Source: Pandoraea norimbergensis
Lineage (GTDB): Bacteria; Pseudomonadota; Gammaproteobacteria; Burkholderiales; Burkholderiaceae
DNA: 64,000 bases
Direction of reading: 5' to 3'
Assembly: GCF_001465545.3 (NCBI RefSeq)
Contig: NZ_CP013480.3
Location: forward strand, 5,146,001 to 5,210,000
Shown: in pieces, positions 1 through 7,988 of the stretch
Layout of the letters: the number at the start of each line of letters is the position of its first letter
Numbering within the stretch: the first letter of the stretch is position 1
The notes under the pieces: model-generated
What the model saw: only the letters and a program-made list of their open reading frames with translations
Databases searched by the model: none
What the model was told of the DNA's origin: nothing
Program-made: the position numbers and the translations under genes

Positions 1-148
1 CGCAGCCCGACGGGCCGAGCAAGGCGATGAACTCGCCCCGCTCGATCGTCAGGTCCAGCCCGTTCAGTGCGGCAACGGACTGGCCTTCGGCGTTGGTGAA
101 ACTACGCGCAACGTTGTCGAGGCGCAGGTGCTGAAAGTTGTGCTTCAT
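1..148 (-). CDS. ABC transporter ATP-binding subunit, N-terminal fragment
   Basis: The window opens inside this gene, so only the first 49 codons are present. They read from an ATG at 148 to GPSGC (residues 45-49), the beginning of a Walker A P-loop. This is therefore the N-terminus of an ABC nucleotide-binding subunit, which would energise transport at the inner membrane. It lies 26 bases downstream of the solute-binding protein gene on the same strand, which suggests it is the ATPase of the same importer. Walker B, the ABC signature and any permease genes lie outside the window. The LNGLDLTIERGEF stretch is typical of importer ATPases; the substrate cannot be read from this fragment. Confidence 0.85.
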   Translation of the reverse strand, partial: MKHNFQHLRLDNVARSFTNAEGQSVAALNGLDLTIERGEFIALLGPSGC

Positions 149-174
149 GACGAAACCCTTGTGAATCGGCCAAG

Positions 175-1350
175 TTACTTCGACTTCAGAGCGCCGATCT
201 CGGCATCCCACTTCTGGAAGGCCGCCACCATCGCGGTAGCGTCGAGCGGCACGGCGTGCGGGAAGTCCGCGATCAGCTTGGTGTACTCGGGACGGCCATA
301 CTTGGCGATCACTTCCTGACTCTTCGCAGGCGCGGCGGTGAGCGGCACGTCCTTCACGGCAGGGCCCGGATAGAAGTAGCCATCGTCGTAGGTCAGCGCC
401 TGCTGTGCCGGCTCAAGCATGAAGTTGATCAGCTTGATGATCACGTCCATCTTTTCCTTCGGCACGCCCTTCGGTACGACCATGTAATGCGCGTCGTTCA
501 CCCACGTGAACTTGTCGAACGCCTGCACCTTGAAGCTCGCCGGCACGATACCCAGCGCGCGCGGGTTGATGTCCCAGCCCGTGACCGTCAGCGTCATGTC
601 GCGGCTGCCTTCGCCCAGTTCCTTCATCACGGCCGACGTACCGCCCGGGTAGTACGGAATGCACGAATCGAGTTCTTTCAGGAACGCCCACGTCTTGTCC
701 CAGCCCTTGATCGGATCATGCGGATCCTTGTCGCCGAGCAGGTACGGCAGGCCCATCAGGAACGTGCGGCCCGGGCCGGAGTTGGCCGGACGTGCGTAAA
801 TCAGCTTGCCCGGGTTCGCCTTGCACCACGCGAGCAGCTCAGCAGGCGTCTTCGGCGGGTTGCTCACCTTGGCCGGGTTGAATTCCACCAGCGGGCCGGC
901 CGGCATGAAGGTCACGGTAAGGCCATAGCCCTTCGAGAGTTCCTGCATCGCGCGCACGTTCGGCGCGTACTTGTCGAGCACGCCCGGCAGTTGCGCGCTG
1001 TAGTCGGGCAGCAGACGTTGCCAGAGGTTTTGCTGGATACCGGCGGCGAGCGCATCGGTGCCGGTCAGCACGATGTCGATGTCGGCGCGGCCCGCGGCCT
1101 GCATGGCCTTGATCTTGCCCGGCAGTTGCGGGGCCGGTGCGTTGGTGAAGGTGATCCGGGAGACCAGATCCGGGTACTTGTCGCGGAACGCTTCGAAGCC
1201 CTTCTGCGTGAGCGCGAGGTTGCCCGCCACGTCCACGATGTTGAGCGTCACCGGCGCGGCAGCGGCGGTGTTCGCGATGCTCCCCACTACGGCGGCACAT
1301 GCCAGTGCGCCTAGCGTGCGTTGCCAGAATCCCCTGCGGCTGAAGGCCAT
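175..1350 (-). CDS. periplasmic ABC transporter solute-binding protein
   Basis: A 391-residue extracellular solute-binding protein of the family 1 (PotD/AfuA-like) type that would capture a ligand in the periplasm for the ABC importer encoded just downstream. Residues 1-32 form a signal peptide with an SRRGFW stretch ahead of a hydrophobic core and an alanine-rich cleavage area, so export by Tat rather than Sec is possible. The rest has the usual two-lobe length and a C-terminal helix ending GALKSK. It is transcribed divergently from the glucarate dehydratase gene across about 290 bases that carry matching dyad motifs, so a sugar-acid ligand is a reasonable guess. The ligand is not shown by the sequence itself; thiamine, iron or polyamine binders look similar. 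Confidence 0.85.
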   Translation of the reverse strand: MAFSRRGFWQRTLGALACAAVVGSIANTAAAAPVTLNIVDVAGNLALTQKGFEAFRDKYPDLVSRITFTNAPAPQLPGKIKAMQAAGRADIDIVLTGTDALAAGIQQNLWQRLLPDYSAQLPGVLDKYAPNVRAMQELSKGYGLTVTFMPAGPLVEFNPAKVSNPPKTPAELLAWCKANPGKLIYARPANSGPGRTFLMGLPYLLGDKDPHDPIKGWDKTWAFLKELDSCIPYYPGGTSAVMKELGEGSRDMTLTVTGWDINPRALGIVPASFKVQAFDKFTWVNDAHYMVVPKGVPKEKMDVIIKLINFMLEPAQQALTYDDGYFYPGPAVKDVPLTAAPAKSQEVIAKYGRPEYTKLIADFPHAVPLDATAMVAAFQKWDAEIGALKSK

Positions 1351-1381
1351 GCTGTCTCCTCTTTTGGTTAAATTTCTCGTA

Positions 1382-1396
1382 AGTCATCATATGACT
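1382..1396. promoter_or_regulatory. dyad motif, candidate operator of the ABC importer gene
   Basis: A perfect inverted repeat AGTCAT-CAT-ATGACT lies 31 bases upstream of the solute-binding protein start. The same GTCAT-N3-ATGAC core occurs at 1572-1584 in front of the divergent glucarate dehydratase gene. An additional GTCAT half-site is at 1403-1407. Repetition of a 13-base dyad at both ends of one intergenic region suggests a common regulator. Its identity is not known; the GntR-family gene at 4418 is a candidate. Confidence 0.5.
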
Positions 1397-1571
1397 GACG
1401 TTGTCATTTTGCAATTAGGAGACGCCGCGAAACATGTCAGAGATTTCCCTAGGATGACGAGACACCTTTGTTTTTATTGCGTTTAAAGCCTTATTTCAAC
1501 AGCGAATAGCAGTAACGATCAGGGGAAACACCGATAGAGAGACGCCGGATGCGTCACCTAAATTACGGCCA

Positions 1572-1584
1572 GTCATACGATGAC
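1572..1584. promoter_or_regulatory. dyad motif, candidate operator of glucarate dehydratase gene
   Basis: A perfect inverted repeat GTCAT-ACG-ATGAC lies 55 bases upstream of the GTG start of the glucarate dehydratase gene. It has the same arms and the same 3-base spacer as the site at 1382-1396, which supports binding by one dimeric repressor or activator controlling both divergent transcripts. Confidence 0.5.
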
Positions 1585-1639
1585 GTAAAAGATATCAGCG
1601 CACCGCAGATTGCGGTGCCGCAGAAGAGGCCGAGACACC

Positions 1640-2914
1640 GTGAAAATCCAGCGCATCACCATCACCCCGATTGCCTTTCGCGACCCGCCGCTGCTCAACG
1701 CGGCCGGCATCCACGAGCCCTACGCACTGCGCACCATCATCGAAATCGAGACCGATAACGGGCACGTCGGGCTGGGCGAGACGTATGGCGACGCGCCGGT
1801 GCTCACGCTGCTGCAAAACACCCGCGAGCATCTGATCGGCATGGACCCGTTCGACACCAACGGCCTGCGTGCCCGGGTGGCGGCGGTGGTCGCGCGTGGC
1901 GTGGGCGGTGAGCGCGTCGAGTACGAGTTGGCACCGGGCACTGACCCGCGCAAGGACGCCGAGAAAATCTACTCCGCCTTCGAAGTGCCGTTCCTCGATT
2001 TGCAAGCCCGGCATCTCGGCATTCCGCTGGTCGAATTGCTCGGTGGCGCTGTACGCAACGAGGTGCAGTACAGCGCGTACCTGTTTTTCAAGTACGCCCA
2101 GCACATCGACAACCCGTATGCGCCCGACCCTTGGGGCGAGACGCTCGACGCCACGCAACTGGTCGCGCAAGCCCGCACCATGATCGACACCTACGGCTTC
2201 GGCAGCATCAAGCTCAAGGCCGGTGCGCTCGATCCGAACGAAGAAGTGAAGTGCCTCAAGGCGCTCAAACGCGCCTTCCCCGACAAGCCATTGCGTATCG
2301 ATCCGAACGGCAACTGGTCGCTCGCCACGGCGATCCGGATGGGCCGCGAGCTGGAGGGCGATCTCGAGTACTACGAGGACCCGACGCCCACGCTCGAAGG
2401 CATGGCCGAGCTGCATCGCGCGACCGGCATGCCGCTCGCGACCAACATGGTCGTGACCGATCTGCGCCAGTTCCGCGAGAACGTGCGCGTCAACGGCGCG
2501 CAGATCATTCTGTCCGACCACCACTACTGGGGCGGCCTGCGCGACACGCAAGTGCTCGCCCGCATGTGCGAGACGTTCGATCTCGGCCTCTCCATGCACT
2601 CCAACTCGCACCTTGGCATCAGCCTGATGGCCATGACGCATCTGGCCGCGAGCGTGCCGCGCCTGTCGTATGCCTGCGACACGCATTACCCGTGGCAGGC
2701 GGCCGACGAGGAAGTCGTGCGCGGCGGCAAGATCGCGATCCGCAACGGCGCAGTGGCGCTCACGAAGGCCCCGGGGCTCGGGCTCGAAATCGATCAGGAC
2801 CAGTTGGCCAAGCTGCACGAGCAGTACCTGCGTTGCGGGGTTCGCACCCGTAACGACGCGGTTCAGATGCGCAAGTACCAACCCGGCTGGAGCGGCAAGG
2901 CACCGCGCTTTTGA
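1640..2914 (+). CDS. gudD: glucarate dehydratase (enolase superfamily)
   Basis: A 424-residue enolase-superfamily enzyme of the glucarate dehydratase group, which converts D-glucarate to 5-keto-4-deoxy-glucarate in the cytoplasm, the first step of glucarate breakdown. An N-terminal capping domain (about 1-125) precedes the barrel. Expected catalytic features are visible: KLK at 191-193, metal ligands D221 and N223 in DPNGNW, E246 in YYEDP, D293 in SDHHYWGG, and the acid/base H320 in MHSNSH. The GTG at 1640 is preferred because it gives the family N-terminus VKIQRITITP; an upstream in-frame start adds only arginine-rich residues. The family also includes close homologues with idarate or unknown substrates, so substrate certainty is moderate. 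A porin gene follows on the same strand. Confidence 0.85.
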   Translation: MKIQRITITPIAFRDPPLLNAAGIHEPYALRTIIEIETDNGHVGLGETYGDAPVLTLLQNTREHLIGMDPFDTNGLRARVAAVVARGVGGERVEYELAPGTDPRKDAEKIYSAFEVPFLDLQARHLGIPLVELLGGAVRNEVQYSAYLFFKYAQHIDNPYAPDPWGETLDATQLVAQARTMIDTYGFGSIKLKAGALDPNEEVKCLKALKRAFPDKPLRIDPNGNWSLATAIRMGRELEGDLEYYEDPTPTLEGMAELHRATGMPLATNMVVTDLRQFRENVRVNGAQIILSDHHYWGGLRDTQVLARMCETFDLGLSMHSNSHLGISLMAMTHLAASVPRLSYACDTHYPWQAADEEVVRGGKIAIRNGAVALTKAPGLGLEIDQDQLAKLHEQYLRCGVRTRNDAVQMRKYQPGWSGKAPRF

Positions 2915-3022
2915 ACCGGCTTCTGAACCCTGCACACGCGGTATCCGAAGTCCCGAAGTACTGAAGCACCGATGCACCGTAATTTCAGAAACACAAGAAA
3001 ACACACCACCTGAGGAGATGTC

Positions 3023-4198
3023 GTGAGACAAACGAAACTGATTGCCGGGCTCGCATTGGCCGGGCTCGCCGCCGGCGCCGTACCGGCGTTCGCACAATCG
3101 AACGTCACGTTGTACGGGATCGTCGACGATGCGTTGACGTACAGCAGCAACCAGAACGGCAAGTCCAACACGTATCTGCGCAACGGCAACCTGGCAGGCA
3201 GCCGCTGGGGCATTCGTGGCACCGAAGATCTGGGCGGCGGCACCAAGGCGCTGTTCCAGTTGGAAAACGGCTTTGACGTCAACACGGGCGCCTTCAGCTC
3301 GGCGGGCGTGATGTTCAATCGTCAGGCCTTCGTGGGCCTGAAGAACGACACCATCGGCACGGTCACTATCGGCCGTCAGTACACGCCGTACTACCTGATG
3401 GTCGGCACGATCGGCCCGGTCGCCTACGTCACGGGCGCAACCGGCGCACACCCGGGCGATATCGACGGTCTGGATACGACCATCCGCATCAACAACTCGG
3501 TGACGTACACGTCGCCGGTGCTGTGGGGCGTGACGGCCAGCCTGCAATACGGTTTCGGCGGACAACCGGGCGCCTTCAGCAAGGGCAACACGTATTCCGG
3601 CGCGTTGCGTTATGACGGCGGCCCGCTGTCGTTGGCGGCGGGTTACCTGCGCATGAACAACGTGGGTGGCGGCGGCACGAGCTGGAACAGTGCATCGACC
3701 GGCACGTACGGCACCTCGGCCGTCAATCAGGGTTACGTCACGGCCGACGTGCTGCAACACATTGCGTTCGCCGGTGTGTACACCATTGGTGGCCTGACCT
3801 TCGGCGCGAGCTACAGCAACGTGCAGTACAAGCCGGGTGCCGCGTCGCTGTTCCACGACACGGCAATCTTCAACACGGCCGGCGTGCATGCCTCGTGGAT
3901 CGTGGCACCGCAGTGGCGTCTGGCCGCCGCGTACAGCTACACGGCAGCGTCGAAGGCCAACGGCATCAACGATGCCGCGACCTATCATCAGGTCTCGCTG
4001 GCGCAGGTGTACTCGCTCTCGAAGCGCACGTCGCTGTACGCGCTCGAAGCGTGGCAGCACGCCAACGGCAAGTCGCTCTCGGCGAATGCCACGAGCATCA
4101 TCAACGCCGGTCCGGTGGTGGGCGACTCGCAGAACGCCACGCCGTCGTCGACGAGTTCGCAGTTCGTCGGCATGCTGGGCATTCGCGTCGACTTCTGA
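3023..4198 (+). CDS. Gram-negative porin (Burkholderia OmpC-like)
   Basis: A 391-residue outer-membrane porin forming a trimeric 16-strand beta-barrel for passive entry of small hydrophilic solutes. It has a cleavable signal peptide (residues 1-25, ending VPAFAQ), then the hallmark start SNVTLYGIVDDAL and GSRWGIRGTEDLGGG, alternating aromatic strands, and a terminal strand ending in GIRVDF with the C-terminal Phe that outer-membrane assembly machinery recognises. The start is GTG with GAGGAG 8 bases upstream. It lies 108 bases after gudD on the same strand, so it may serve sugar-acid uptake, but these porins are abundant in Burkholderiaceae and often general. Confidence 0.92.
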   Translation: MRQTKLIAGLALAGLAAGAVPAFAQSNVTLYGIVDDALTYSSNQNGKSNTYLRNGNLAGSRWGIRGTEDLGGGTKALFQLENGFDVNTGAFSSAGVMFNRQAFVGLKNDTIGTVTIGRQYTPYYLMVGTIGPVAYVTGATGAHPGDIDGLDTTIRINNSVTYTSPVLWGVTASLQYGFGGQPGAFSKGNTYSGALRYDGGPLSLAAGYLRMNNVGGGGTSWNSASTGTYGTSAVNQGYVTADVLQHIAFAGVYTIGGLTFGASYSNVQYKPGAASLFHDTAIFNTAGVHASWIVAPQWRLAAAYSYTAASKANGINDAATYHQVSLAQVYSLSKRTSLYALEAWQHANGKSLSANATSIINAGPVVGDSQNATPSSTSSQFVGMLGIRVDF

Positions 4199-4226
4199 CG
4201 TCTGCCTGTCTGTTGTCTGTTCCGAT

Positions 4227-4251
4227 GGCCGGCGCCGTGCGCGCGCCGGCC
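4227..4251 (+). terminator. GC-rich hairpin after the porin gene
   Basis: Arms GGCCGGCGC (4227-4235) and GCGCCGGCC (4243-4251) enclose a 7-base loop 28 bases after the porin stop codon. No U tract follows, so it is either a weak terminator or an mRNA 3'-end stabiliser. Confidence 0.4.
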
Positions 4252-4335
4252 GGTGCTTCATGAGTGGTCGCGAGAAGGCGCACTTTGGGCCGTCGGTGCC
4301 CTATCCCAATTCGGATGAGGTGTCGGCGGTCGATT

Positions 4336-4371
4336 CTTATCGGTTGTCGTATGTATGCGACGGTCGATAAG
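4336..4371. promoter_or_regulatory. 36-base interrupted palindrome upstream of GntR-family gene
   Basis: Outer arms CTTATCG (4336-4342) and CGATAAG (4365-4371) are perfect. Inside them GTCGTATG and TATGCGAC (4346-4361) form a second near-symmetric pair. The palindrome sits 46 bases upstream of the GntR-family start codon, the usual place for an autoregulatory operator. The GTCRTA half resembles, but does not equal, the GTCAT half-sites at 1382 and 1572. Confidence 0.5.
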
Positions 4372-4417
4372 GTAAACTGGGGGCGTTTTTTTCGTCATCA
4401 CCTCTTTATCCGACGCC

Positions 4418-5163
4418 ATGTCCATGAACAGCTCGTTGCCCGCACGTCCTCGCCGCAAGTCTCGCAGCCTCACGGAAGAGGTGGTGAGTGCCTTGTCCGA
4501 GCAGATTCGCGCCGGCACGTTCCGGCCCGGCGACAAGCTGCCGACCGAGTCGGCCATCATGGAAAGTCTGGGCGTGAGCCGCACAGTGGTGCGCGAAGCG
4601 ATTTCGCGGCTGCAAGCGGCCCAACTGGTGGAAACGCGTCACGGCATCGGCACCTTCGTGCTCGAAGCGCCGCGCGAAAACGCGTTGCAGGTGGACACCA
4701 ACAGCATCCTCACGATGCTCGATGTGCTGGCCATTCTGGAGTTGCGCATTTCGCTGGAAACCGAAGCGGCCGGATTGGCGGCGAACCGCCGCACCGACAC
4801 GCAACTCAAGCTCATGCGTCAGGCGCTCGATGACTTCGAGATGCATGTGCGTCAGCGCACCGGCAATGCTGTGACCGCCGACGTCGCGTTCCATTTGCAA
4901 GTGGCGACCGCGACCGGCAATCGTTACTTCCACGACATCCTCGAACAGCTCGGCAACACGATCATTCCGCGTACCCGCGTGAACTCCGCTGCGCTGGCCG
5001 ACGACGATCAGGTGACGTATCTGAATCGCGTGAACCGCGAGCACGAAGATATTTACAACGCGATCGCGCGCCGCGATCCGGAGCTCGCGCGGCCATGCGC
5101 ACGCACCTGACGAACAGCCGCGAGCGCCTGCGCCGCGCGCAGGAATCGGCAGCGCAAAACTGA
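4418..5163 (+). pseudogene. FadR/FCD-type GntR transcriptional regulator, frameshifted near the C-terminus
   Basis: The intact part (ATG 4418 to about 5090) encodes an N-terminal winged helix (residues 18-85, with RPGDKLPTESAIMESLGVSR) and most of an FCD ligand-binding domain, including DVAFHLQVA and the histidine of REHEDIYNAI. At 5090-5095 the frame breaks: the reading frame continues as PCART and stops at 5110. A second frame running to the stop at 5161-5163 encodes MRTHLTNSRERLRRAQESAAQN, the normal last helix carrying the final metal-ligand histidine. Family spacing of 22 residues between the last two histidines fits loss of 4 bases (1 base would give 21). Unless this is a sequencing error, metal or ligand response is likely damaged. 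It probably regulated the sugar-acid genes upstream. Confidence 0.8.
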
Positions 5164-5222
5164 GTCAGTCGAACTGAGTCAGTCGGTCAGCGGCATCGAC
5201 TCAGTCAGCTCAGTCAGCTCAG
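5161..5222. repeat. short TCAGTC/GACTGA repeats in a gene junction
   Basis: Between the broken regulator gene and the convergent flavoprotein gene the sequence repeats TGAGTCAGTC twice and CAGTCAGCT twice in opposite orientation. It can fold into several imperfect hairpins. It may act as a two-way transcription end, or be a simple local expansion. Confidence 0.4.
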
Positions 5223-5827
5223 TAGAGATTGCCTCGCACTGAGCGGTAATACCCCTCATCCATCTCCTGCGCGCGCGCTTTATCCAACCCGGTAAGCGCC
5301 GCCTTCATCTCGCCTAACGAAGGCACCGCCTTGCGGTCGAGTTGCGACTCGGCCCGCCAGAGCTTCGCGCGGTTGATCGCCTTGCCGCAGTGAAACAGCA
5401 CTTCGTCGATCGTGACGACGATGACCGTCTTCGGCGTGCGCTCGTTTTCCTTCAGACGCATCAGCAAGTCCGGCGACGTGGAAATCTGTCCATGCCCGTT
5501 GATGCGCATGAAAACCTCCAGCCCCGGAAACAGAAACAGCATGCCGATGCGGCTGTCTTCGCTCAGATTGCGCAGCGACGCGATGCGGTTGTTACCCGGC
5601 CAGTCGGCAAACGCCACCGTCTTCTCATCGAGCGCATGAACGAAGCCGGGCTCGCCGCCGCGCGGTGAGGCGTCGAGCCCCTGTGCGCTGCCCGAGGCAA
5701 GACAAAAGAACGTAGCCGCCTTCAGATAAGCGACGTGAAACGGCAACAGACTCGGCATGACGCCCTTGACGATCATCTCCGACGGCGGGTCGTAGAGTTG
5801 ATCGAGATCGATGGCGGTTTGTGTCAT
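5219..5827 (-). CDS. pyridoxamine 5'-phosphate oxidase-like FMN-binding protein
   Basis: A 202-residue protein with the split-barrel flavin-binding fold of the PNPOx superfamily; it resembles the MSMEG_1061-type subgroup. Visible landmarks are the N-terminal IVKGVMPSLLPFHVAYLKAA helix region, ASPRGGEPGFVHALDE, the FADWPGNNRIASLRNLSED stretch that in relatives contacts the FMN phosphate, and IGMLFLFPG. The true vitamin B6 oxidase substrate residues are not evident, so a general FMN- or F420-like reductase or oxidase role is more likely. The ATG at 5827 has AGGAGGG upstream; an earlier in-frame start would add an unlikely leader. The gene is divergent from an AraC-family regulator that may control it. 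Confidence 0.75.
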   Translation of the reverse strand: MTQTAIDLDQLYDPPSEMIVKGVMPSLLPFHVAYLKAATFFCLASGSAQGLDASPRGGEPGFVHALDEKTVAFADWPGNNRIASLRNLSEDSRIGMLFLFPGLEVFMRINGHGQISTSPDLLMRLKENERTPKTVIVVTIDEVLFHCGKAINRAKLWRAESQLDRKAVPSLGEMKAALTGLDKARAQEMDEGYYRSVRGNLY

Positions 5828-5960
5828 AGGCGTACCCTCCTTCACAGGTTTGCTGACGCAGCATATCGCTGGGCTCGGTGGCACTGATAGATTATTTCTG
5901 CCATTCAATAGCGCAAATGCGCCACAATTACCGCGCACCTATCGAGTCACCACGACCGCC

Positions 5961-6749
5961 ATGACGTATCCCGAACATTTGCTGCCGAAGATCGCGCGCG
6001 TCCATTGCATGGACGCGACGGACCCGCCGCTCATCGCCGTGATGGGACGCATCGACGAGCCGCGCGGGTCGCAAACCCATCAGCATGATTCGGGGCAATT
6101 GCTCGGGCTGCTCGCCGGGCTGCTGACCGTGCGCACCAGCTTCGGCACGTGGGTCATCCCCACGACGCGCGCCGTATGGATTCCGCCGAATCATCCGCAT
6201 GCGGCGTTTTCGCACGGGCCGTTCTATGGCTGGGCGGTGTACGTGCGCCCCGATCAATGTGGCGGCCTGCCCGACACGCCGCGCGCCATCGAAGTCACCG
6301 GCCTGCTACGCGAGGCAGTGTTGCGCGCCGCCGAGTGGGATCTGGGTCAACCGGATCGCAGGCAGACGAGCGTCGTGAACGTGGTGCTCGACGAGATTTC
6401 CGCGAGCGACGCCGACACCTTCCTGCTACCAATGCCGGGCGATGTCCGTCTGCGACGCATCGCCACCGCGCTCGTCGACAACCCGGCCGACGCGCGCACG
6501 CTCGACGAATGGGCCGCATGGGCCAACACCGCACCGCGCACCGTGAGCCGCCGATTTGTTGAGGAAACCGGGTTGACGTTTACCGCATGGCGGCAGCGCG
6601 CGAGGTTGCTTCGTGCAGTGGAGCTGCTGGCGGCGGGCCAGCCGGTCAACACCGTGGCGCTCGATCTGGGTTACGACAATGCCAGTGCGTTCATCGCCCT
6701 TTTCCGGCGCGCTTTCAACACCACGCCGGGGCGCTACTTTGCTTCGTAA
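5961..6749 (+). CDS. AraC-family transcriptional regulator
   Basis: A 262-residue cytoplasmic regulator. Residues 15-110 look like a cupin sensor (HQHDSGQLLGLLAG, VIPTTRAVWIPPNHPHAAFSHG). The C-terminal third is the double helix-turn-helix: TLDEWAAWANTAPRTVSRRF and PVNTVALDLGYDNASAFIAL, then FRRAFNTTPGRYF. Similar proteins (NimR/YdfI type) control adjacent detoxification genes. The ATG at 5961 is chosen because the sequence upstream lacks family resemblance. It is separated by 133 bases from the divergent flavoprotein gene, its most likely target. Confidence 0.85.
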   Translation: MTYPEHLLPKIARVHCMDATDPPLIAVMGRIDEPRGSQTHQHDSGQLLGLLAGLLTVRTSFGTWVIPTTRAVWIPPNHPHAAFSHGPFYGWAVYVRPDQCGGLPDTPRAIEVTGLLREAVLRAAEWDLGQPDRRQTSVVNVVLDEISASDADTFLLPMPGDVRLRRIATALVDNPADARTLDEWAAWANTAPRTVSRRFVEETGLTFTAWRQRARLLRAVELLAAGQPVNTVALDLGYDNASAFIALFRRAFNTTPGRYFAS

Positions 6750-6905
6750 GCTTAGTAAGCTTAGTAATACGGCATAACACATCGCCGGTGCGCCACCCCT
6801 CGCCCCCCCGTTCCCGATGACATTTGGCGGGAGTAGTATGTCGGCGAACCGGATCGCGCTTCACTCATCACGCTCACTCGCCGTGTTCCCTCGCTGAAGG
6901 CAAAT

Positions 6906-7898
6906 ATGAAAATGATGCCCGCCACGCCACGCGTTCGCCCGCTGCCTCACCGACTTCCCCGCCGCTACCGCGCTGCGATCTTCGCGGCCTTGCTGCCGAT
7001 GACGATGCTCGCCAGCACACCGTGCGCACACGCAGAGGAAAACGAGTCCGAGGCCCCTGCCGCGACTGCAACTGCGGCTACGGCTGAGATCAAACCGGAG
7101 ATCGTCGCCATTCCGCTGCCCGGTGCCGGCACCTTCGGCGGCGACGTGTCGATGCGCGCGGAAGTCTACAAACCCAGCGGCAACGGCCCGTTCCCCGTCC
7201 TGATCTTCGAACATGGCCGCTCCGGCGACCCTTTGGTGCGTGCCAAGCTGGACCACCCGATTCTTCAGGGGCATGTGCGGTTCTGGCTCAGGAAGGGCTT
7301 CGCGATCGTCGCACCGATTCGTGTTGGGTACGGTGCGACGGGCGGCCCCGATCGCGAGAACTCGGGCGCATCGTTCGGCAATGCGGGGGAATGCAAGCGC
7401 CGCCCTGATTTCCGTCAACTCTGGAAAGTGACCGCCGAGGCAAATCTCGCGGCAGTGAACTGGACGCGGGCGCAGCCATGGGCCGACAAGGACCGCATCG
7501 TGCTGGAGGGCCGCTCGGTTGGTGGTTTCACGACGGTGGCGACGGCCGCCGCACGGCCGCCCGGTGTCGTCGCCTATATCAACTTTTCGGGCGGGGCCGG
7601 GGGCTCGCCTGACAAGGCGCCGGGCCATAGCTGTGACCCCGAGCAAATGAAGGCGATTTACGGCGAGATGGGCAAGTCCACGACCATCCCCGGTCTGTGG
7701 CTCTATGCGAAGAACGACCAGTACTGGGGACCGGACGCGCCGAAGGGCTGGTTCGACGCCTTCGCCGCTGGCGGCAGCCCCGTGCAGTTCGTCCACACCG
7801 ACGATCTGCCGGGCCACGACGGCCACATGCTGCTCACCTATGGCGGCAAGATGTGGTCGGTGCCTCTCGATAAATTCCTGAAGCAAATCGGGTTTTGA
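6906..7898 (+). CDS. secreted alpha/beta hydrolase (dienelactone hydrolase-like)
   Basis: A 330-residue protein starting with a positively charged n-region and hydrophobic core (residues 1-43, ending CAHA), so it is exported to the periplasm. The mature part is an alpha/beta hydrolase: FEHGRSGDP for the oxyanion region, GRSVGGF as the nucleophile elbow with serine, and GHDGHM near the C-terminus supplying the likely catalytic histidine. An acidic triad member is probably in LYAKNDQYWGPD. The substrate is unknown; relatives are annotated dienelactone hydrolase or prolyl-oligopeptidase-like. It is convergent with the TonB receptor gene, 90 bases apart. Confidence 0.8.
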   Translation: MKMMPATPRVRPLPHRLPRRYRAAIFAALLPMTMLASTPCAHAEENESEAPAATATAATAEIKPEIVAIPLPGAGTFGGDVSMRAEVYKPSGNGPFPVLIFEHGRSGDPLVRAKLDHPILQGHVRFWLRKGFAIVAPIRVGYGATGGPDRENSGASFGNAGECKRRPDFRQLWKVTAEANLAAVNWTRAQPWADKDRIVLEGRSVGGFTTVATAAARPPGVVAYINFSGGAGGSPDKAPGHSCDPEQMKAIYGEMGKSTTIPGLWLYAKNDQYWGPDAPKGWFDAFAAGGSPVQFVHTDDLPGHDGHMLLTYGGKMWSVPLDKFLKQIGF

Positions 7899-7955
7899 GT
7901 GAGTCCGCGATGCGCGCTCAGGCCCGCTGCCGGGTCCGGCGCTCATGCGGATCAC

Positions 7956-7972
7956 TCGCGTGAATCACGCGA
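7956..7972. terminator. palindrome between convergent genes
   Basis: TCGCGTGA-A-TCACGCGA, perfectly symmetric, lies between the convergent hydrolase and TonB-receptor genes. It lacks a strong T run, so it is only a possible bidirectional terminator. Confidence 0.35.
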
Positions 7973-7988
7973 ACTACAAAACGACACG

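Noticed and set aside
1595..4261. Very long open frame on the minus strand opposite gudD and the porin gene
   Set aside because: Arginine-rich, low-complexity composition typical of the complement of GC-rich genes; the plus-strand products have clear family motifs.
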